Below are positions 11,917 to 23,905 of a stretch of 64,000 nt of DNA, one piece after another. Origin of the DNA: Siphonodentalium dalli (Eukaryota > Mollusca > Scaphopoda > Gadilida > Siphonodentaliidae); NCBI GenBank assembly GCA_032622095.1, contig CP136066.1, positions 151,294,224-151,358,223 of the forward strand. Direction: 5' to 3'. Below the pieces are notes generated by a model that was given only the letters and a program-made list of their open reading frames with translations, was not told the origin of the DNA and ran no database searches. The stretch's first letter is position 1, and every line of letters starts with the position of its first letter. A program made the translations under genes and the position numbers.

Positions 11917-11984
11917 CTGATACTGTGAAGGATAATCCTTGTAAAGTAGGTCGTACACCTCATCACTTCGTACAGCAGTTAAAC
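11917..11984 (-). CDS. PHF10: PHF10/SAYP ortholog, coding exon 5 (SAY domain)
   Basis: 68-bp exon with acceptor TTTTACTCATCAG and donor TATCAG|GTTAGT. In phase it encodes G-LTAVRSDEVYDLLYKDYP and then SQYQ. Human PHF10 reads GLTALRSDEVIDLMIKEYP at this place, so the match is nearly complete. It is separated from exon 4 by an 11.2-kb intron filled with repeats. On the donor side a TTAA-type palindromic element ends at 11903, leaving only 13 bases between exon and TTAA site. Confidence 0.95.
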
Positions 11985-12196
11985 CTGATGAGTAAAATGT
12001 AAAATACATGGTAGAGAAAATTGATTCATATTCAGTTCTTCTGAAGCTGGTGTCGCCCTGATTTCTTGCCTTTCTTAGTCGCCTTGGGTTTGTTTTGTAA
12101 TTATCTCTTAGAAACAGATTCTATAGAGCGACAGAATATCACGGAAACACTTACATACATGACACATTGCCCTTATTGCCAATTATTCGTTTTTAA

Positions 12197-12444
12197 ACCT
12201 TTCATGACTGGAGATTCGTGAAATTTTGCAAAAAACCATGTGCCAATGCATTCTCTTATATATATAGATATGCGAGTCTCCCAAGAGCCTCGCATATATA
12301 AGAGAGTAATTTGGCCTTTAGAAAAACATTCACCTTCATCTTGCGAGCAAGTGCATTCTCTTATATATGCGAGCTATGGGAGACTCGCATATATAAGCGA
12401 ATGCACTGGCACAGGATCATTAATGCTGCACCATCACGAAAGGG
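12197..12444 (+). mobile_element. Palindrome-of-palindromes TTAA element, copy b
   Basis: TTAA at 12193-12196 and 12445-12448, with ends ACCTTTCATGA and TCACGAAAGGG. Two hairpins with CATTCTCTTATATA arms are separated by a short spacer (ACATTCACCTTCATC). Lies in PHF10 intron 4. Confidence 0.8.
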
Positions 12445-12453
12445 TTAATAACA

Positions 12454-13400
12454 TCTGCCTATTACTCAAGTTTGGAATAGAATTTAAACTTTATTTATTC
12501 ATATTCATAAATTTTTTCAGTCATCTTTTGTACATGTGTTTGTTATATCTTGTTATAGGGGCAGCAGGAAGACGACCAACTATCGCCATGCAGCTCCTGT
12601 GCAATACATATTAATAAATGCCATATGTCGTTTTTGTTTTATTATAGTTATTTTGCAGATAAAATATCAGTAAATTTAAAAATCAAATCAACTCAACATC
12701 CCTACAAATGAATGAATGGGAATCAAGAACCTCCCCATCAACAAGTATCAAAAGATTAAACAGAACCATATGGTATATACCTAAAGCCCTATGATAAAAG
12801 GAAATCTGATGTAGAAGAGACATGGCTCATGCTGTGTTGTCACACTAGGAGAACTAACCTATTAATTAGAGCGTCAAAGAAGAAAAACACACCTATTAAT
12901 TAGCCACCTGAGGGTGGCTGTAATTAGAACAGAAGAGGCTAGGCTCAGATTTCATTTCTCAAAGGAGCTGGGGTATAAATTAGTATCAATACAAATTCGA
13001 CCCTATCATATAACATTGGAAATGTTATCAGATAAATATTGATTAAATCCACCTTGCACCAGATAGATGTCCACTAGACAGACCAATAAAATATATTCAA
13101 AGCTGCCTATAAGTTGGTTGATGTCCAATTGAAACAAGAGCAATAACAAGCATGGTATTATACACCCGTTGGTCTGCTTCAAAGTGAATTTCAGGATACC
13201 TAATCAGTTGAAATCATCAGCCCTCGAAATTAGGAAAATTGTCCCATACCAAATTTAATGCTGTGGCATGTTATATTCCAAATGTTTCCACAGCATTGCT
13301 CATTGCCATGGCCAATATCAAAGACTGAGTCATCATAAGGCTGACAGTGACATGTAACTCTTGCGAAAACCAAACACAGTTTGTATTTTGAGCCAATTCA
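12454..13400. other. Part of PHF10 intron 4
   Basis: No gene seen. It contains a short palindrome near 12850-12925 (AATTAGCCACCTGAGGGTGG) and the inverted relative of the 3240-3325 repeat at 13255-13320. Confidence 0.5.
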
Positions 13401-13414
13401 GCCACACACCAGCT

Positions 13415-13645
13415 TCCTGAAATAATATGAACACCCTGTGCCAATGCATTCTCTTATATATGTGAGACTCCCATACTAGTAGGGAGCCTCGCATATATAT
13501 ATATATAAGAGAATGCATTGGCCCAACAATATTTACCTTCACATTGTAAGCCAGTGCATTCTCTTTAGGGAGACTCGCATATGTAAGGGAATGTACTGGC
13601 ACATGATCTTTAATGCTGCACCAGCGCAGATCCCATCATGAAAAG
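13415..13645 (+). mobile_element. Palindrome-of-palindromes TTAA element, copy c (degenerate)
   Basis: Both hairpins are recognisable (GACTCCCATACTAGTAGGG core in the first; the second is shortened). The right end TCATGAAAAGG is mutated and TTAA is lost. Confidence 0.7.
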
Positions 13646-13729
13646 GTGAACTGTCGAGAGTTATCCAGAGACCAAGAATTTCGAAGTAGAAGAAGGTTCG
13701 TAACTCAGGTAATGAAAGAGTCAATGACA

Positions 13730-14232
13730 TTGTAGCTCAACTTGGAGAGGGGAGAGCAATACGAAGTCTGGGATCAATTGGATAAAAACAAGTTAGCTGT
13801 AGCTGACGGCATGCCAAGGATTTAGTCATGCTAAGAGTAAAATGTCTGTCGGCGGGCATGTTTTTCATAAAAAAAAAATTCAAATTTGATAGCTCCCATC
13901 AAAAGGTGATCCTGAACATGCCTGTAAATTTTCAAAACAATTCTCCAATAAATGCGGGCTGCAGGATGTGCCGATGGATTCAAATTTGAAATCCAAGATG
14001 GCTGCTGTTTTTAACAAATTAAAAAAAAAATTGTGGCTCCCACGAGTCCCATCTACGGGTCACCCCGAAGATCCATATGAAGTTTGGTGATGATTGGATG
14101 AGAGATGTGACCTGTAGGGTGTTCTAAAGGAAATTGTTGACAGATGCACACACACACACACAGATAGACAACGGATGCCGACCCATGGCAATAGCTCAAA
14201 CTTGAATGTGTCAAGTTGAGCTAAAAATGGGT
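13730..14232 (+). repeat. GTAGCTCAACTTGGA...AGTTGAGCTAAAA composite repeat, short form
   Basis: Opens with CATTGTAGCTCAACTTGGA and closes with GGCAATAGCTCAAACTTG and AAGTTGAGCTAAAA, an inverted pair. It holds about two diverged units of the 160-bp AAGATGGCTGCTG repeat that is expanded at 18840-19990, plus a (CA)n run. Confidence 0.7.
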
Positions 14233-15249
14233 GCACAGCTCTCAAAATCGAACTTGACCTGTATTTTATAGAACTTTGTAAACCTTTATACCAAATTTCG
14301 TTCCTCATTCCTTTCAGTCAACATTAACTAAAGTTATCATCTGGAAATGAATATTGAGTTAAAATTTTAACAAAGGGTCATAACTCTGGTAAAAATGGGC
14401 AGCCAGACCACACAATTGAACTTGTTCTGTATACTTATGGTAGTGAAGCTGCATACCAAATTTATTTGATTCCATTAGTTTGACATTAGAACTGAAGTTC
14501 TCATCCGGAATATTAAATAAATGGACAGACGGACATAATGACCAAATTTAATATAATATGTACCATTTTAAAATGCTTAAGGGTATAATCAATCTACAAA
14601 TTGTATTCTGTATTAAATCATTGATTCAATTGTAATGATAAACTTTAAGCTTAATATGATAAATAATAACAGGCAAGATGGAGACCTGGAAATTTCATAG
14701 GTGAGAAACGGTGATTGTGAGAAATAAAGAAAACTTTCGCACAACCTGTTTTTCGTTCGCATCATTTAGGTAACCTCCAGGTAAACTGAACGGTCGTTTG
14801 CCTCAAATTTGCAGGCCTGGAGATGGATATATTGAAAGAAACTGAGAAGTTAATAGAGTAGATATTAAGTGACAAACCCTGTTGCTAAATAAAGTAATTG
14901 GAACAGCATCATCATTATCTCTGAACAATAAACAGTGAGTGCACGAGGAGATACTAATTAATTCTAATATAGAATATCTGGATGCAATAAAAGTCATGTT
15001 CCAAGAAAAACATATTTCTATTCTCCGACCAAAGGCACATGCCATGTGTCATACATTCTGTATACATAGGTAAGTTATTTTTCTTTTCATATTGCCCTCC
15101 ATTGGTTGTCTAGAACATTTACATATCTAGTTTAATATTTTCATGCATTCCAGTTACTTTTTTTATTCTTATTTACCTTTTCCATTATGTTTTGAATAAT
15201 CCATATTGCACCACTTTTCCAGTATGTTTGATCATCGTAAATTGTTTAA
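14233..15249 (+). other. Dispersed repeat and unassigned part of intron 4
   Basis: 14233-14530 is the 'GGTCATAACTCTGGTAAAAAT ... AAAGTTATCATCCGG' repeat also found at 16940-17000, 18490-18830 and 19985-20470. The rest (14530-15249) shows no gene. Confidence 0.55.
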
Positions 15250-16649
15250 AGATGCATTATCCGATTAAACTCCCCTAATTTACTATTTCTTTGGCTTCGG
15301 GGATAACAAATATTTGAATCGAGTCGAGGAACATACTCATCAAAGCTCAGAGTGATCAGATATCATTATTTGAAATCTGTTATTTCTCGAGATATATGTA
15401 CTTTTTTTTTATGGATAACTCTAAAATCAAGTGGTAACACGGCCAAATTTTGTGATAATCAAGTGATAATACACGTTGAAAAACACGCGTAGATAAATAA
15501 TACTTGGGAAATTTTATACCATAGTTGACAGTGGTTCGCATTCGGCCTAAAAAAAAAATACCTGTGTTTGGAGTCGCGCGACCGAGTCTAAACAAAACGG
15601 GCGACTCAAAACTTTTTTTTCATGTCCCCCGCGTGCATGTCCAGCAGGTAAATAATAAACATGGCGTCCGCGGACAGAATGATACTTGTACGTGTGGACG
15701 TTAATAAATGTCCACACCAAAGTGTTTCCGGTAACCCGCTCGCTGGACCGCCCGCCGTAAATTTTATATTTGCAAAATTAATTTTTCACAACTTTCAGTC
15801 TGAAAATTTAAATCTCATTCTCCCAACTTGACTTTATTCTTCCAGTTTCTATTAGTTTAAGTTGCTGACTTTAATTCAGTGAGTCGTTAGTCCAATTAAC
15901 TTGCAAAATCGCTCTCACAAAACACACCAAACTGGGGTTAGTGGCCCAATTGACATCCAGAAACAGGATGCCTCGAAAATAGGCAACTTTAACCAAAAAT
16001 AAAACGAAGTCAATTAGACTTATGGGCCATGCATGGGCATGGGATATGTTTATTAACCCAATTGATATGTGTAGGATGTTGGTTAATAGAAATTAAATGA
16101 CTTTGAACATATATGACAAGTGATTGTTTCCATAGAAATTCTCAATAAATCTGCAGTTAAATGTCAGTCTTAAATTATTAATATGCACAGTTCAAGGCTT
16201 GCAGCTACATGTAAAATAATATATAAATCATAACTCATCTAAATGGAACCAAGTGGTGTTTCCGACTTTTCAATGGCTTTTGTTTACTGAAATTAATGTT
16301 AAAATGTTTCACCAAATATTAGAGACATGAGTCTCATCATAAAGATACTCACCTGACGACAACTGAATATAATGGACAAACAATGGAAAGACATACAGTC
16401 AACGTCGTATAATTTGACTGGTAAGTTATATCGCTTTTATAGCTTTCACATGAAAAAAAATAAAATAATAAAGATAATCCCTACCTACCCAAATTTTTTC
16501 AGGTCAAGTTACCCCAAACACAGGTATTATTTTTTTTGGCCTTATTTGGTTGTAATTAATAGATTCTGAAAACTAAAGCATATTTTGAAGAAATGTTTTT
16601 GTTGTTATAACTTGATGATATGCGGACCGTCTGATCGGATTGAGTACCT
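15250..16649. mobile_element. TTAA-flanked element, AGGTACTCAATCCGAT family, copy 2
   Basis: TTAA at 15246-15249 and 16650-16653. The left end matches the arm at 6611 (GGCTTCGGGG, GAGTCGAGGAAC, CATCAAAGCTCAGA) and the right end reads GATCGGATTGAGTACCT. At 1400 bp it is three times longer than copy 1, so it has extra interior or a nested insertion. A CG-rich part lies near 15640-15760. No transposase frame was seen. Confidence 0.75.
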
Positions 16650-18842
16650 TTAACATAAGTTTTGTGTTCTTGAATATTGATATCTGACTGAACACTAAAA
16701 GCGTCAATCTGGCTACTCATAATTGTCCTGTGTCACACATATATATAAACAAATAACGGTGTTATTCACAGAGGTGGGCATCGAGTCATAAAGATTTCGC
16801 AGAAATTCAGAGGTTAGGCTGATGTAAATCAGGAGAAAATAAAACAAATTGGCAGAGTCATTTCCAAGAAATATCTCAAAATTTGGTTCAGATCAGTTGA
16901 TCCAAACTGGATTATCAGTCAGAAACCAAAATTTTATGAAATCGGGCAAATCTAAGTCGAAGAAGGGCCATAACTCTTGTAAAAACAAGAGGCCTATCAT
17001 GATCGGCAGATGTATAACCCCAGTCTCTTTGAAAAGCTGACAAAAATCCTAAATCGGGTGTACATGTATGTCTCTAGAACTCTTTATTAAAATTAGGTTC
17101 TGTTTTGAAGGGATTCCTTCCATTTTATTGGAGAGTGGTGCAGACTACACACAATTTCATTGATTTACGCCATAACAGATCACTTCACAGATCTGAGGTC
17201 AAAGACACGTTGACAATTTTTCAACGCATTGTTAAATTCAACTATTTTTGGAAAACTGCATACAGGAGATATATCCATAATTCATTTTACTCATCGCAAT
17301 ATAGGAGAATCATCTTCGAGTTTTTATCAGTCAATGATATCATGACTAATTATTCTTTCCCATCTTGTTGTATTTATAACTATTTCTAAATACTATGATT
17401 CTCACAAACATTTACTGCGGTATTATGTGTACCATACATGGTATGCGTACGCATAATAATTGGACGAAACCCATATTCGAACTTGGCCTGTTTTTTTAGC
17501 TGGGCAACACACATTCCAACTTGGTTCAGTTCAAGTTCCAGACTGGAGTTATCGGTCGGAAACCAAAAATGGACAGAAACATAATATTACCATTTTTCTC
17601 AAACAGGTGAATAAATATGGTAGAAAATCCCCTGCGGGTTTGAGCGCTGACATGGATGATAAATTTTCAAACTTTATCTGAGTTGATAAGTCTTAAGACA
17701 TCTCATGGCCATTTTAATATGACACGAGAATTTGCTCATGGATATGAAGCCATGAACACCTCATACTTTACCTGTACACACATCCATTTACAAGATTCAA
17801 ACATCCTGGGATGAAATTCCATGAATTTTCCAAAACTTTTCTGGACAGGATTTTCTGGAATTAACAATGACTTCGGGGTAATGAAATTCCAGGACTTTTC
17901 CAGAATTAGCAAGGTGGGGGACTTCAAAATTACTGTGAGATGAATCTTGGATAGATAACTTCTCCTCACAACATGGCTTCACTATCAGTTATATTAGTCT
18001 ACTCAAGCCGAGTATTCAGGGTCTGTGATGCATTTACCTCAATAACTGCAGTTTCCTGAATTGATTTGTCTTAAACAATTCAATTTTAAGTATTTTTGTA
18101 ATAATTTTTTATGTTTATCATTTTTTGTGACAGAGATTATTGAATTCAAGGATAATTTTGTAATTCCAAGTCTCTTTAAAAAGACGATGATAATCCTAAC
18201 GAATATACGTCTCTAGATGTGGTCACTAAATTTCATTTCTATGACACAGCATTCCCAACATGATGTAATAAATCATTTCCAAATATGGAGTGCATTCCTG
18301 GCATAGTAAATGTTTGTGAGAATTGTAGTATTTAGAAATAGTTATAAATACAACAAGATGCGAAAGAATAATCAATCACGAATATCGTTGACTGATAAAA
18401 ACTCGAAAATGATGTCTCCTATATTGCAATGAGTACAAGAGCTACGCTGGGCGTGCAATATACGCCCTCTCTTGGGTCGGCGGAAACTGATAAAAAAAAG
18501 GGGCATAACTCTGGTAAAAATTGGCGGACGGAACTCAAATTTGAACTTGACCTGTGTTTTGGTGGGAGAAAGTAATATACCAAATTATCATTGAATCCGA
18601 TAAGCTCTAGTAAAGTTATCATGCGGACAACAAATTTCAGGGATTTTCTAAGTCAAATTACGTCAAATAAGGGGCATAACTCCGGTGAAAATTGCCGGAC
18701 GGAACCCAAATTCGAACTTGAGCTGTCTTTTCTCCTAATAAACCCACATACCAAATTTTATTGAAATCGGTTCACTCTAACTAAAGTTATCATCCGGACA
18801 ACAAATTTCAGGGATTTTCTAAGTCAAATTACATCAAATGAA

Positions 18843-19990
18843 AGTGTCAATGACACTGTAGCTCAACTTGGAAAGGGAATAATTTAATGTATTACAGTCA
18901 ATGGAGCGATTAGGAATGTGGAAAGTTGAATGCCTATTACTAGTTTATAGACATGAAGAGAAAAGTAAAATCCAAGATGGCTGCTGGCGGCCATGTTTTC
19001 GGCCGAATGACCCCAAAATGAATCGTTCCCATCTACATGTCATCGTTAACATCCATGACAAATTTTATGACGATTAGACTAAAGGTACGACCTGTAGCCC
19101 GTGCTAAAGAATTTAATCATACAAAGAGTAAAATCCCAAATGGCTGCTGGCCGCCATGTTTTTTGGCCAAATGACCCCAAAATTACTCGTTCCCATCAAC
19201 ATGTGAATATTAACACCCATGACAAATTTCATGATGATCAGACGAACAGTACGACCTGTGGCCCGTGCTAATGGATTGAATTTTGAAATCCAAGATGTCC
19301 GCTGGCGGCCATGTTTTTTGTCCGAATGACCCCAAAATGACTCGTTCCCATCTACATTCCAATTTCAACAGCCATGACAAATTTTATGATGATCGGACTA
19401 AAGGTACGACCTGTAGCCCGTGCTAAAGGATTTATTCATACAAAGAGTGAAATCAAAGATGCCCGCTGGCGGCCATGTTTTTTGGCCGAATGACCCCAAA
19501 ATGACTCGTTCCCATCTACATGTCATTATTAACATTCTTGACAAATTTTATGATGATCAGACTAAAAGTACGACCTGTAGCCCGTGCTAAAGAATTTAGT
19601 CATACAAAGAGTAAAATCCAAGATGGCTGCTGGCGGCCATGTTTTTGGGCCAAATGACCCCAAAATTACTCGTTCCCATCTACATGTCAATATTAACATC
19701 CATGACAAATTTCATGACGATCAGACAAACAGTACGCCCTGTAGCCCGTGCTAATGGATTGAATTTTGAAATGCAAGATGGCCACTGGCGGCCATGTTTT
19801 TTTACCGAATGACCCCAAAATTAATCATTCTGGTCTAAATGTTGATGTCAACAGCTATGACAAATTTCATAATGATCCGACTAAAGGTACGACCTGTAGA
19901 CTGCATTGTTGACGCCTTACGTACACACGTACACACGGACGACAAAGCCATGGCAATAGCTCAAACTTTACAAAGTAAAGTTGAGCTAAA
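18843..19990 (+). repeat. 160-bp tandem array, six units, AAGATGGCTGCTGGCGGCCA
   Basis: Units start near 18970, 19132, 19288, 19452, 19613 and 19770. Each has CAAGATGGCYGCTGGCGGCC, CGAATGACCCCAAAAT, CGTTCCCATCTACAT and ACGACCTGTAGCCCGTGCTAA. The array is capped by GTAGCTCAACTTGG (left) and AAGTTGAGCTAAAA (right), the same caps as the short form at 13730-14232, so the expansion took place inside a mobile repeat. Confidence 0.9.
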
Positions 19991-20469
19991 AAGAGGCCAT
20001 AACTCTCGCAAAAATTATCGGATTAAAACGAAATTCGGACTTGAGCTGTATTTCGATATATGTAATCCATAAAAAAACGGGTTTTGCGTATAAACATTCC
20101 AAAATCGAGTTATCATCCAGAAACCAAAAAACATAAGAAAAACTGAATTTTCTGAGTCGAAAAAGGGGCATAACTCTGCCAAAGATGGTCGGACAGAACC
20201 CAAGTTCGAACTTGACCTGTGTTTTGGTGGGAGAAAGTAATATACCAAATTTGGATTCATTCCGATAAACTATACTAAAGTTATCATCCGGACAACAAAT
20301 TTCAAAGATTTTCTAAGTCAAAAAACCTTAAATAAGGGGCATAACTCCGGTGAAAATTGGCGGGCGGAACCCAAATTCGAACTTGAACTTACTTTTCGGC
20401 TAATAAACCCACATACCAAATTTTACTAATTTTGGTTCACTCTAACTAAAGTTATCATCCGGACAACAG

Positions 20470-20535
20470 GTTAACGGACGGACGGACGCCCGCCCGCACG
20501 GACGCCCGCCCAGACGGACAGACCAATACTATAAT
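20470..20535 (+). repeat. GGACGGACGCCCGCC low-complexity run
   Basis: Short run of GGACG and GCCCGCC words at the end of the 'CATAACTC' repeat. High GC against an AT-rich background. Confidence 0.8.
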
Positions 20536-20658
20536 ACGGCCTTTTTTTCAAAAGGGCGTATAAAAATGAGTTATGGATATATCACCTGTATTCAGTTTTC
20601 CAATGCGAGGGAAAAATGTCAACACGTCATTGACCTCTGATCTGTGAAGTGATCTGTT

Positions 20659-20762
20659 ATGCCATAAAGCAATGAAATCACGCGCAAGCTTCGCCACTCT
20701 CCAATGAAATGCCATAAAGCAATGAAATCATGCGTGTGCTTCGCCACTCTCCAATGAAATGC
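20659..20762 (-). repeat. Two-unit tandem repeat at the inverted-repeat end
   Basis: Two copies of about 51 bp sharing GCCATAAAGCAATGAAATCA and CTTCGCCACTCTCCAATGAA. Confidence 0.85.
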
Positions 20763-20802
20763 CCATCGATTCAGTAACTGATTCTGAATGAGATATCCAA
20801 AC

Positions 20803-21848
20803 AGGCCTGGAAATCTCAAGGCGGGCTGCCCGCCTACAGCCCACCTAGAATTTTCCAAGGCGGGCTTTTTATAGCCCGCCTCGTCATCAATAGGAAATTT
20901 ATTAATTTATTTTATCGTGTTTTACGGCATCAAAATTGTAAAGATTTAAATTGTACAGTGTGCGCATGCATGATCTCTGCAACATTTTAAGGACAAAATA
21001 AATTATTTCTCTTCATTAATATTGAGCTTACAATATATTTCACTGGAAAAAGCAACATATAACTGTGGATAGTGATAACCAAATGTCACCGTCTCGATTT
21101 AGTTCAACCTTTCGTTCCGTTTCCTGTTCCTATCAGAGAAAATTGTATATCACTATTTAAAATCGATAATTTTCTCACTTTGATTGACAATCTTAATATA
21201 TGAGCTAATGTCTCCAAGTTATCAATCACTGTGGTGAATATTCTTGTTTACAATGTTATTCAATTATTAAAGTTGAGAAACTATTCTCTATGTCCCCAAT
21301 TGCAAACATCCAGTAAATCTATACCGAGCGACTTGACTGCTGGAAGCAGTAATCTGCGAAAGCGGTTTTGTCATCGGTGATGGAATATGGATTACTTTGA
21401 CAAATAAAACAGTCATTTGTAACTGTATTTGATTGTCTATTATATGTAACATTTCACATCGTAGAAAATGCTTTAAACATCGACAAACTCACCCAAATTC
21501 GTTGCATGGGTTGGACACCGACTGACAAATTGTTGAGTACAAACACTCTTACGTTTCGTTTGTGGTTCATTTTAATTATCATAACATATACAACATAATT
21601 AATTATTCACCATACCATACTGTTGGGGATTTGACATTCACAACTCTGGACATTTTTTTGTCTGATAACAAAATTAATTTAGATGAAGTTAAACGTCAAA
21701 AATAGACAAACTAAGGGCAGTAGTAACTAAGGTATAAAAAATCATAACTGTAAAAGTTGAGGAGGGCTATAGCCCTCCTATAGCCCTCCTAGCCAAATCT
21801 AGGAGGGCTATTAATAGGCCTCCTGGATTTTCTAGACCGCCAGCCCTG
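20803..21848. mobile_element. Possible hAT-like element with iterated subterminal GGCGGGCT / GGAGGGCT
   Basis: The left end CAGGCCTGGAAATCTC is followed by repeated GGCGGGCT/AGCCCGCC. The right end carries repeated GGAGGGCTATAG and terminates near CAGCCCTG. The two sides mirror each other in layout, but no matching target duplication was seen, so the ends are uncertain. Confidence 0.35.
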
Positions 21849-22362
21849 TAACATGTCGGAACTATCAAACCGTGAAATTTAAATCGCCTGTATGGAAACA
21901 CTTCCGATTTTCGTGCCTTTAAGAAAGACGGTGTGTGGAAAATCGACAATACCAAAACAATATGCAAAATTTGCAAAGTATGCAAAAGTTGTAAACTGGT
22001 CCAATTTTGACTCTGGAATGTATCACGATACATATCGTATCATTGCAAAAAATCGAGATATGTATCGAATCGTGAAGGCAGGCTTATTGTTGCAGCCCTA
22101 CTGCAATAGCAGCTTTTCGTCATTGTTTTGATAAGTAAGCATGAGGTGGCTTCTAGTAAATTGTTATTAAAACGTATATGGGCGAACAACTACTGATAAC
22201 TATTAACAAGTGTAAGGTTAATTTAAGATCTGGTGGTATTCTGAGAAGTTAATTGTTGATATAGACTTGAAACATTTATTTGGCCAAATGTAAGTTTTTT
22301 TTTTCAAATAAAAAACTGGCGATTAAAATTTGACCACTGATAGTGTAAAACCTGAATGTGTG

Positions 22363-23193
22363 TAGGGCCCTGAGAATCAATTAGATTTGAATCAAAATCT
22401 TTCGTCTGCTTTGATTTGAATCAAAATCGACTATCCTGATTCAAATGTTATTGATTCTATTCCACTGTGCGAATTACCATGGTTTTTACAGACCTCAATA
22501 CTTTTTGTGCAAGTTTTTTTAACCAATCGCTCATGAAGATGACTCTGTCGCAAATTATCTGTAAATTGATCGCCCTATCTCTGTATGAATGACATAGACA
22601 TAAGTCCAATCGGACTGTGGGGTGCCAAGAATTGCATGTGACATGGCAATTAAATACAAAGTTCGAAAGAATATTACATATAGTTACACCCATCGCATTC
22701 ACATCTATCTGTATGTATACTAGCTTATTCCCGTAACTGTAGATGACCTAATTCACAAAAAACGCATTAATATATATCAGATTTATGGAGGCACGGACTC
22801 AGTATGAGTGTTCATAGCTTAAAATGTGTTTGCTTCAGTGAGCATGAAGAAATTCTCATAACTTTTTTAAATGACCATGACCCTCAACTCAGAACAAGCT
22901 TGAAATGTCGGAGTTCGAACATGAGACAATCTCTTCTAGCCCAGACTGCAATGATCTTATCCACAAGCTAACCATCTAGACTACATGGACATCCTTAAAA
23001 AGGAAGCCTTTTCACAGAGAGTTGGGAAGCGTATCAGTCCGAACTATAAAATATTGACACAAAACGGATTATTATAAGGTTTCCGGTTCATTATGGCTAC
23101 CGATTTAACCGTTCCAGAACTGTTCTGTGTCTGGATTCATGATACACTAAAGACAATGATTCATAATTAAAACCTCCGATACGCAGGGCCCTA
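22363..23193. mobile_element. hAT-like element, target duplication AMTGTGTG
   Basis: Ends TAGGGCCCTGAG and CGCAGGGCCCTA are inverted. Flanks AATGTGTG and ACTGTGTG differ at one of eight bases. The left subterminal part repeats TTGAATCAAAATC. The tips resemble those of the element at 621-1841. It contains a tRNA-like segment and ends 36 bp from PHF10 exon 4. Confidence 0.75.
22905..22992 (-). repeat. tRNA-like segment (possible SINE head)
   Basis: On the minus strand GTAGTCTAGATGGTTAGCTT resembles a tRNA 5' end with an A box, and GTTCGAACTCC about 60 bases further fits a B box. No clean cloverleaf was worked out, so it is a tRNA-derived SINE head or a decayed tRNA, not a functional tRNA call. 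Confidence 0.4.
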
Positions 23194-23229
23194 ACTGTGT
23201 GGTAATTGTTTCTACAGGAGTAATCTTAC

Positions 23230-23313
23230 CAAGATCACACTGTGTTTCTGTGACGGCTCCCTTCCCTCTCAGGTATTCACGCTCTTGTAAATCAACAAGT
23301 CTTCTTATCAAGT
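23230..23313 (-). CDS. PHF10: PHF10/SAYP ortholog, coding exon 4 (SAY domain)
   Basis: 84-bp exon with acceptor ATCTATTTCAG and donor CTTG|GTAAGA. Joined in phase it reads D-LIRRLVDLQEREYLRG, then KGAVTETQCDLG. It aligns with human PHF10 DLERRDLSHKEKLYLRE and LNVITETQCTLG. The key TETQC motif is intact. A hAT-like element with near-exact 8-bp duplications ends only 36 bp beyond the donor side (22363-23193), so this intron edge has taken a recent insertion. Confidence 0.95.
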
Positions 23314-23409
23314 CTGAAATAGATGTTTTTAAAATACTAAGATGTTTCACATGTCAGTAAACATTTAGCTAAAATAATAAAATAACAGATTCCCATTGCA
23401 GGTGCACAA

Positions 23410-23441
23410 CCCTAAGCCCTAACCCTAATCCTAAACCTATT
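23410..23441 (+). repeat. Short telomere-like CCCTAA run
   Basis: Degenerate CCCTAAGCCCTAACCCTAAT followed by CCTAAACC. Too short and impure to be more than a chance or interstitial trace. A run of 12 G follows at 23498-23509. Confidence 0.6.
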
Positions 23442-23577
23442 GACTGAAAAATGTAGGAATAAAGCTCAGACAAAATTATACATGTTGCGAAAATGTTGGG
23501 GGGGGGGGGCTATTATTGAGACAAGCCTGCAAATAGGTTCTGTCATTTGTTTATCTATATAGTCTCAAATTAAAATT

Positions 23578-23905
23578 GTTTTTAGTTACTTTTTCCCTTT
23601 TGGGAAGTTTCTATATCTCCTCATTTGCAAAAGATAAGATGCAAAATCGAGGTGAAAATGGGAAAACATCACCAACTTAAAATGGGGAACTTCAATCAGA
23701 TCATAGGTCTCACATAGCAGTTGAGTCTTGAGCAGAATGAGGTCCCCAGAGGGTGAATTTGGTAATGCTAGGATAGTGTGTAGGATAGTGTCACTAAATT
23801 CATCCTCTGGGGACCTCATTCTGCAAATGACAGACACACTATTTGCATGCTTGATTATTGACAATATGCTGTTAAATTTTCTATCAATTTCTTTCATACT
23901 GCTTT
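23578..23905. repeat. GAGGTCCCC palindromic repeat family, copy 2
   Basis: GCAGAATGAGGTCCCCAGAG at 23730 pairs with its complement near 23803-23823, flanked by CATAGCAG and AATGACAGACACACTATT as in other copies. Lies in PHF10 intron 3. Confidence 0.8.

Larger units (their letters stand above)
17105..20710. mobile_element. Large composite element bounded by inverted repeats
   Basis: About 120 bp at 17115-17235 (TTGGAGAGTGG, CAGATCACTTCACAGATC, GTCAAAGACACGTTGACA) recurs inverted at 20595-20710. A second inverted pair, about 130 bp, lies inside at 17285-17425 and 18301-18432 (ATTTAGAAATAGTTATAAAT). Between them lie the dispersed 'CATAACTCTGGTAAAAAT' repeat and the 160-bp array. Boundaries are approximate and no transposase was seen. 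Confidence 0.55.

Noticed and set aside
23410-23441. Interstitial telomere
   Set aside because: Only about five impure CCCTAA units; too short to claim more than a trace.
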